Source: Candidatus Faecaligallichristensenella faecipullorum (lineage in GTDB: Bacteria; Bacillota; Clostridia; Christensenellales; Aristaeellaceae). From it: a stretch of 42,580 bases of DNA. Every line of letters begins with the position of its first letter. The stretch's first letter is position 1. The position numbers and the translations under genes are program-made. Positions 41,529 to 42,580 of the stretch are shown here, one piece after another. Below the pieces are notes generated by a model that was not told the origin of the DNA, searched no databases, and saw only the letters and a program-made list of their open reading frames with translations. The stretch is from the NCBI GenBank assembly GCA_018716505.1, contig DVJW01000167.1:1-42580 (forward strand). The letters run 5' to 3'.

Positions 41529-41771
41529 CTAATTCGGGTCATCGCCCCACAGGATATAATCGGTGGAAAGCTGATACAAACAGGCCAAAAAGCACAGCTC
41601 GGCCACGCTCATTTTGCGCGCGCCCTGTTCTATCAGGTTGATGCGCGGCTCTGGAATCTTCAAAATCAAAGAGACCTGAGCAGCGGTCAGGCCGGTGGCC
41701 AGGCGGGCATCGCGCAATCGAAAGCCAATTTCGCGCAGGTTTAGCGCCACATCATGAGGGATGACACACAC
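41529..41771 (-). CDS. Small XRE-family helix-turn-helix regulator
   Basis: About 80 residues. The HTH_3-like domain is IGFRLRDARLATGLTAAQVSLILKI, then PEPRINLIEQGARKMSVAELCFLACLYQLSTDYILWGDD; this length and C-terminal DYIL..DD ending are usual for stand-alone XRE proteins. The start is uncertain: GTG 41771 touches the AGGAG site and no in-frame ATG follows nearby. Divergent from the second XRE gene across an AT-rich spacer. Confidence 0.82.
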   Translation of the reverse strand: MCVIPHDVALNLREIGFRLRDARLATGLTAAQVSLILKIPEPRINLIEQGARKMSVAELCFLACLYQLSTDYILWGDDPN

Positions 41772-41889
41772 CTCCTGTCTACTGTGGTAACTATTAGAAG
41801 TATAGTAGTTCGTAATATGAAGAACGGTTATATTATAGCATGATCTCGGCTACAATGCTAGTATGCCCATTGAGCTAGGAGATCGAAAT
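41772..41889. promoter_or_regulatory. AT-rich divergent control region between two XRE genes
   Basis: 118 bp much richer in A+T than its surroundings. -10-like TATAAT and TATACT occur on the minus strand and TACAAT on the plus strand; no -35 is convincing. The interrupted inverted repeat ACTAT/ATAGT may be an operator for one of the XRE proteins. Confidence 0.4.
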
Positions 41890-42219
41890 ATGGATAAATG
41901 CAACCTGGATACGGTCGGAGGAAGGGTAACCTACTTAAGAAAGCTAAAGGGTTGGACACAGGAGGAGTTGGCCGAAGCGGCGGATGTGTCGGTTCAGTTT
42001 ATATCTTCCGTGGAGCAGGGACGCACCAACGTCAGGAGCGACTATATTGTGATGTTAGCCAGGGTGTTGGAGGTCAGCGTGGATTTTATCTTGGAGGGGA
42101 AGACCACGCCGCGGGACGCGGAGGCGCTGGTTTCGATGATCGGCGGTCTCAGCGGGCCGGCTTACATTCACCTGAGAAACATCGTCGTCGAATATTGCAA
42201 ATCCCACGGCCAGAACTAA
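41890..42219 (+). CDS. XRE-family regulator with C-terminal extension
   Basis: 109 residues. The HTH is GRVTYLRKLKGWTQEELAEA, then ADVSVQFISSVEQGRTNVRSDYIVMLARVLEVSVDFIL; a helical tail of about 35 residues (ALVSMIGGLSGPAYIHLRNIVVEYCKSH) follows. It is probably a repressor of its own or the divergent gene. The ATG at 41890 has AGGAG 8 nt upstream; an earlier ATG at 41863 has none. Confidence 0.88.
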   Translation: MDKCNLDTVGGRVTYLRKLKGWTQEELAEAADVSVQFISSVEQGRTNVRSDYIVMLARVLEVSVDFILEGKTTPRDAEALVSMIGGLSGPAYIHLRNIVVEYCKSHGQN

Positions 42220-42436
42220 GGGAAGGAGGCCCGCGGGACCGTCGCGGGGAGGATGGCGTTATTTGGCGCTGAGCGGGCGATGTCAGGAGGCGAAAATCCT
42301 TTGGGTTCTAAGTGGAAGAGGCTTGACTTCTAAATGACTTTTACATTACAGTTTAAAAGAAGCCGAGTCTTTTTTTCGTGACCCATTTTTTGGGGGTAAA
42401 GGGAAAGAAAAGATAAAAAATCATGCGCCCATGAGT
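42220..42436. other. Non-coding tail with possible terminator
   Basis: No gene seen. An imperfect stem bounded by GGCTT (42320-42324) and AAGCC (42360-42364) is followed by a seven-T run (42370-42376) and may end the XRE transcript. The rest is AT-rich sequence without recognised motifs. Confidence 0.4.
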
Positions 42437-42580
42437 CGAAAAAATTTTCATTTTTTCGAGTTGCATCATTTTCCTTTGTCGCCCGTCAAAGTCTGCGCCC
42501 CGGCCTCAGCTCGGCTGGGCCGGGGTTTCGGTGTGCGAATTCATTCGCACACCTTCAGGTTGGCGTTGCCAACCCTTCGA
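42437..42580 (-). repeat. Hairpin repeat array, copy 4 (inverted, diverged)
   Basis: The exact 34-nt reverse complement of 207-240 lies at 42458-42491. The adjoining hairpin is CGAAAAAA/TTTTTTCG (42437-42458) in place of hairpin C, and D is missing. Beyond it lie CCCCGGCC/GGCCGGGG (42498-42525), GGTGTGCGAAT/ATTCGCACACC (42530-42553) and GGTTGGC/GCCAACC (42558-42574). It lies downstream of a plus-strand gene, the same relation to its upstream gene as in the other copies. Confidence 0.75.

Noticed and set aside
1-42580. tRNA, rRNA, integrase or transposase genes
   Set aside because: None recognised on either strand; no cloverleaf with a CCA end and no transposase motifs among the credible proteins.

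Overview
The window is GC-rich DNA from a Firmicute, most likely a gut-type Clostridia. The evidence is the secG-rnr pair, the murB-rapZ-whiA-HPr-like block, a type II MurB, a YtrA-type GntR/ABC operon, strong AGGAGG ribosome binding sites and a BclA-like collagen protein. An uncultured Christensenellales-type organism would fit, but the sequence cannot prove the order. Both window ends lie inside hairpin-rich repeats, as expected of an assembly contig that breaks at repeats.

Layout. 1-335: array of short hairpins (repeat copy 1) ending in a terminator. 338-7117 (minus): sulfatase-tadA-SGNH hydrolase operon, a small conserved gene, a cytidine deaminase-like gene, and a GH2 glycosidase-rhamnose isomerase operon. 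7380-10053 (plus): secG and rnr. 10197-13769 (minus): nuclease-helicase fusion and an MFS exporter. 13928-18151 (plus): manA, murB, rapZ, whiA and a Crh-like HPr. 18245-25064 (mostly plus): DUF4091/GH123-like protein, PepC, a minus-strand zinc-ribbon membrane protein, AzlCD, and a membrane-anchored repeat protein. 25194-30758 (minus): four-LysM protein, zinc alcohol dehydrogenase, MFS transporter, and an ABC transporter with its GntR regulator. 30958-37945 (plus): small membrane-anchored protein, OmpR/WalK-like two-component pair, frameshifted collagen-like gene, WbsX/GH99-like protein, URO-D-family protein. 37953-38912 (minus): dihydrouridine synthase. 39019-41460 (plus): GH38 alpha-mannosidase. 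41529-42219: divergent pair of small XRE regulators. 42220-42580: inverted, degenerate copy of the hairpin repeat.

How the genes work together. Housekeeping genes (Sec export, RNA decay, wall precursor synthesis, RapZ/WhiA/Crh-like control, tRNA modification) alternate with an intracellular glycan-use set: sulfatase, GH2, RhaA, ManA, GH38, DUF4091, WbsX-like, URO-D-like and a sugar-type dehydrogenase. None of the glycan enzymes shows a signal peptide, which suggests use of imported sulfated, rhamnose- or mannose-containing oligosaccharides.

The most interesting signal is a mosaic, hairpin-built intergenic repeat with three good copies and one diverged copy. The good copies abut transcription terminators of neighbouring minus-strand genes. 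One copy (27291-27515) lies between two perfect 24-bp copies of the terminator, arranged as a target-site duplication would be. This suggests a small, non-autonomous element that inserts into terminators. Other notable points are an HPr paralogue without its active histidine, a missing yvcK in the rapZ-whiA cluster, a one-base frameshift in the collagen-like gene, face-to-face promoters sharing a 12-bp inverted repeat, and a LysM protein with paired cysteines but no signal peptide.
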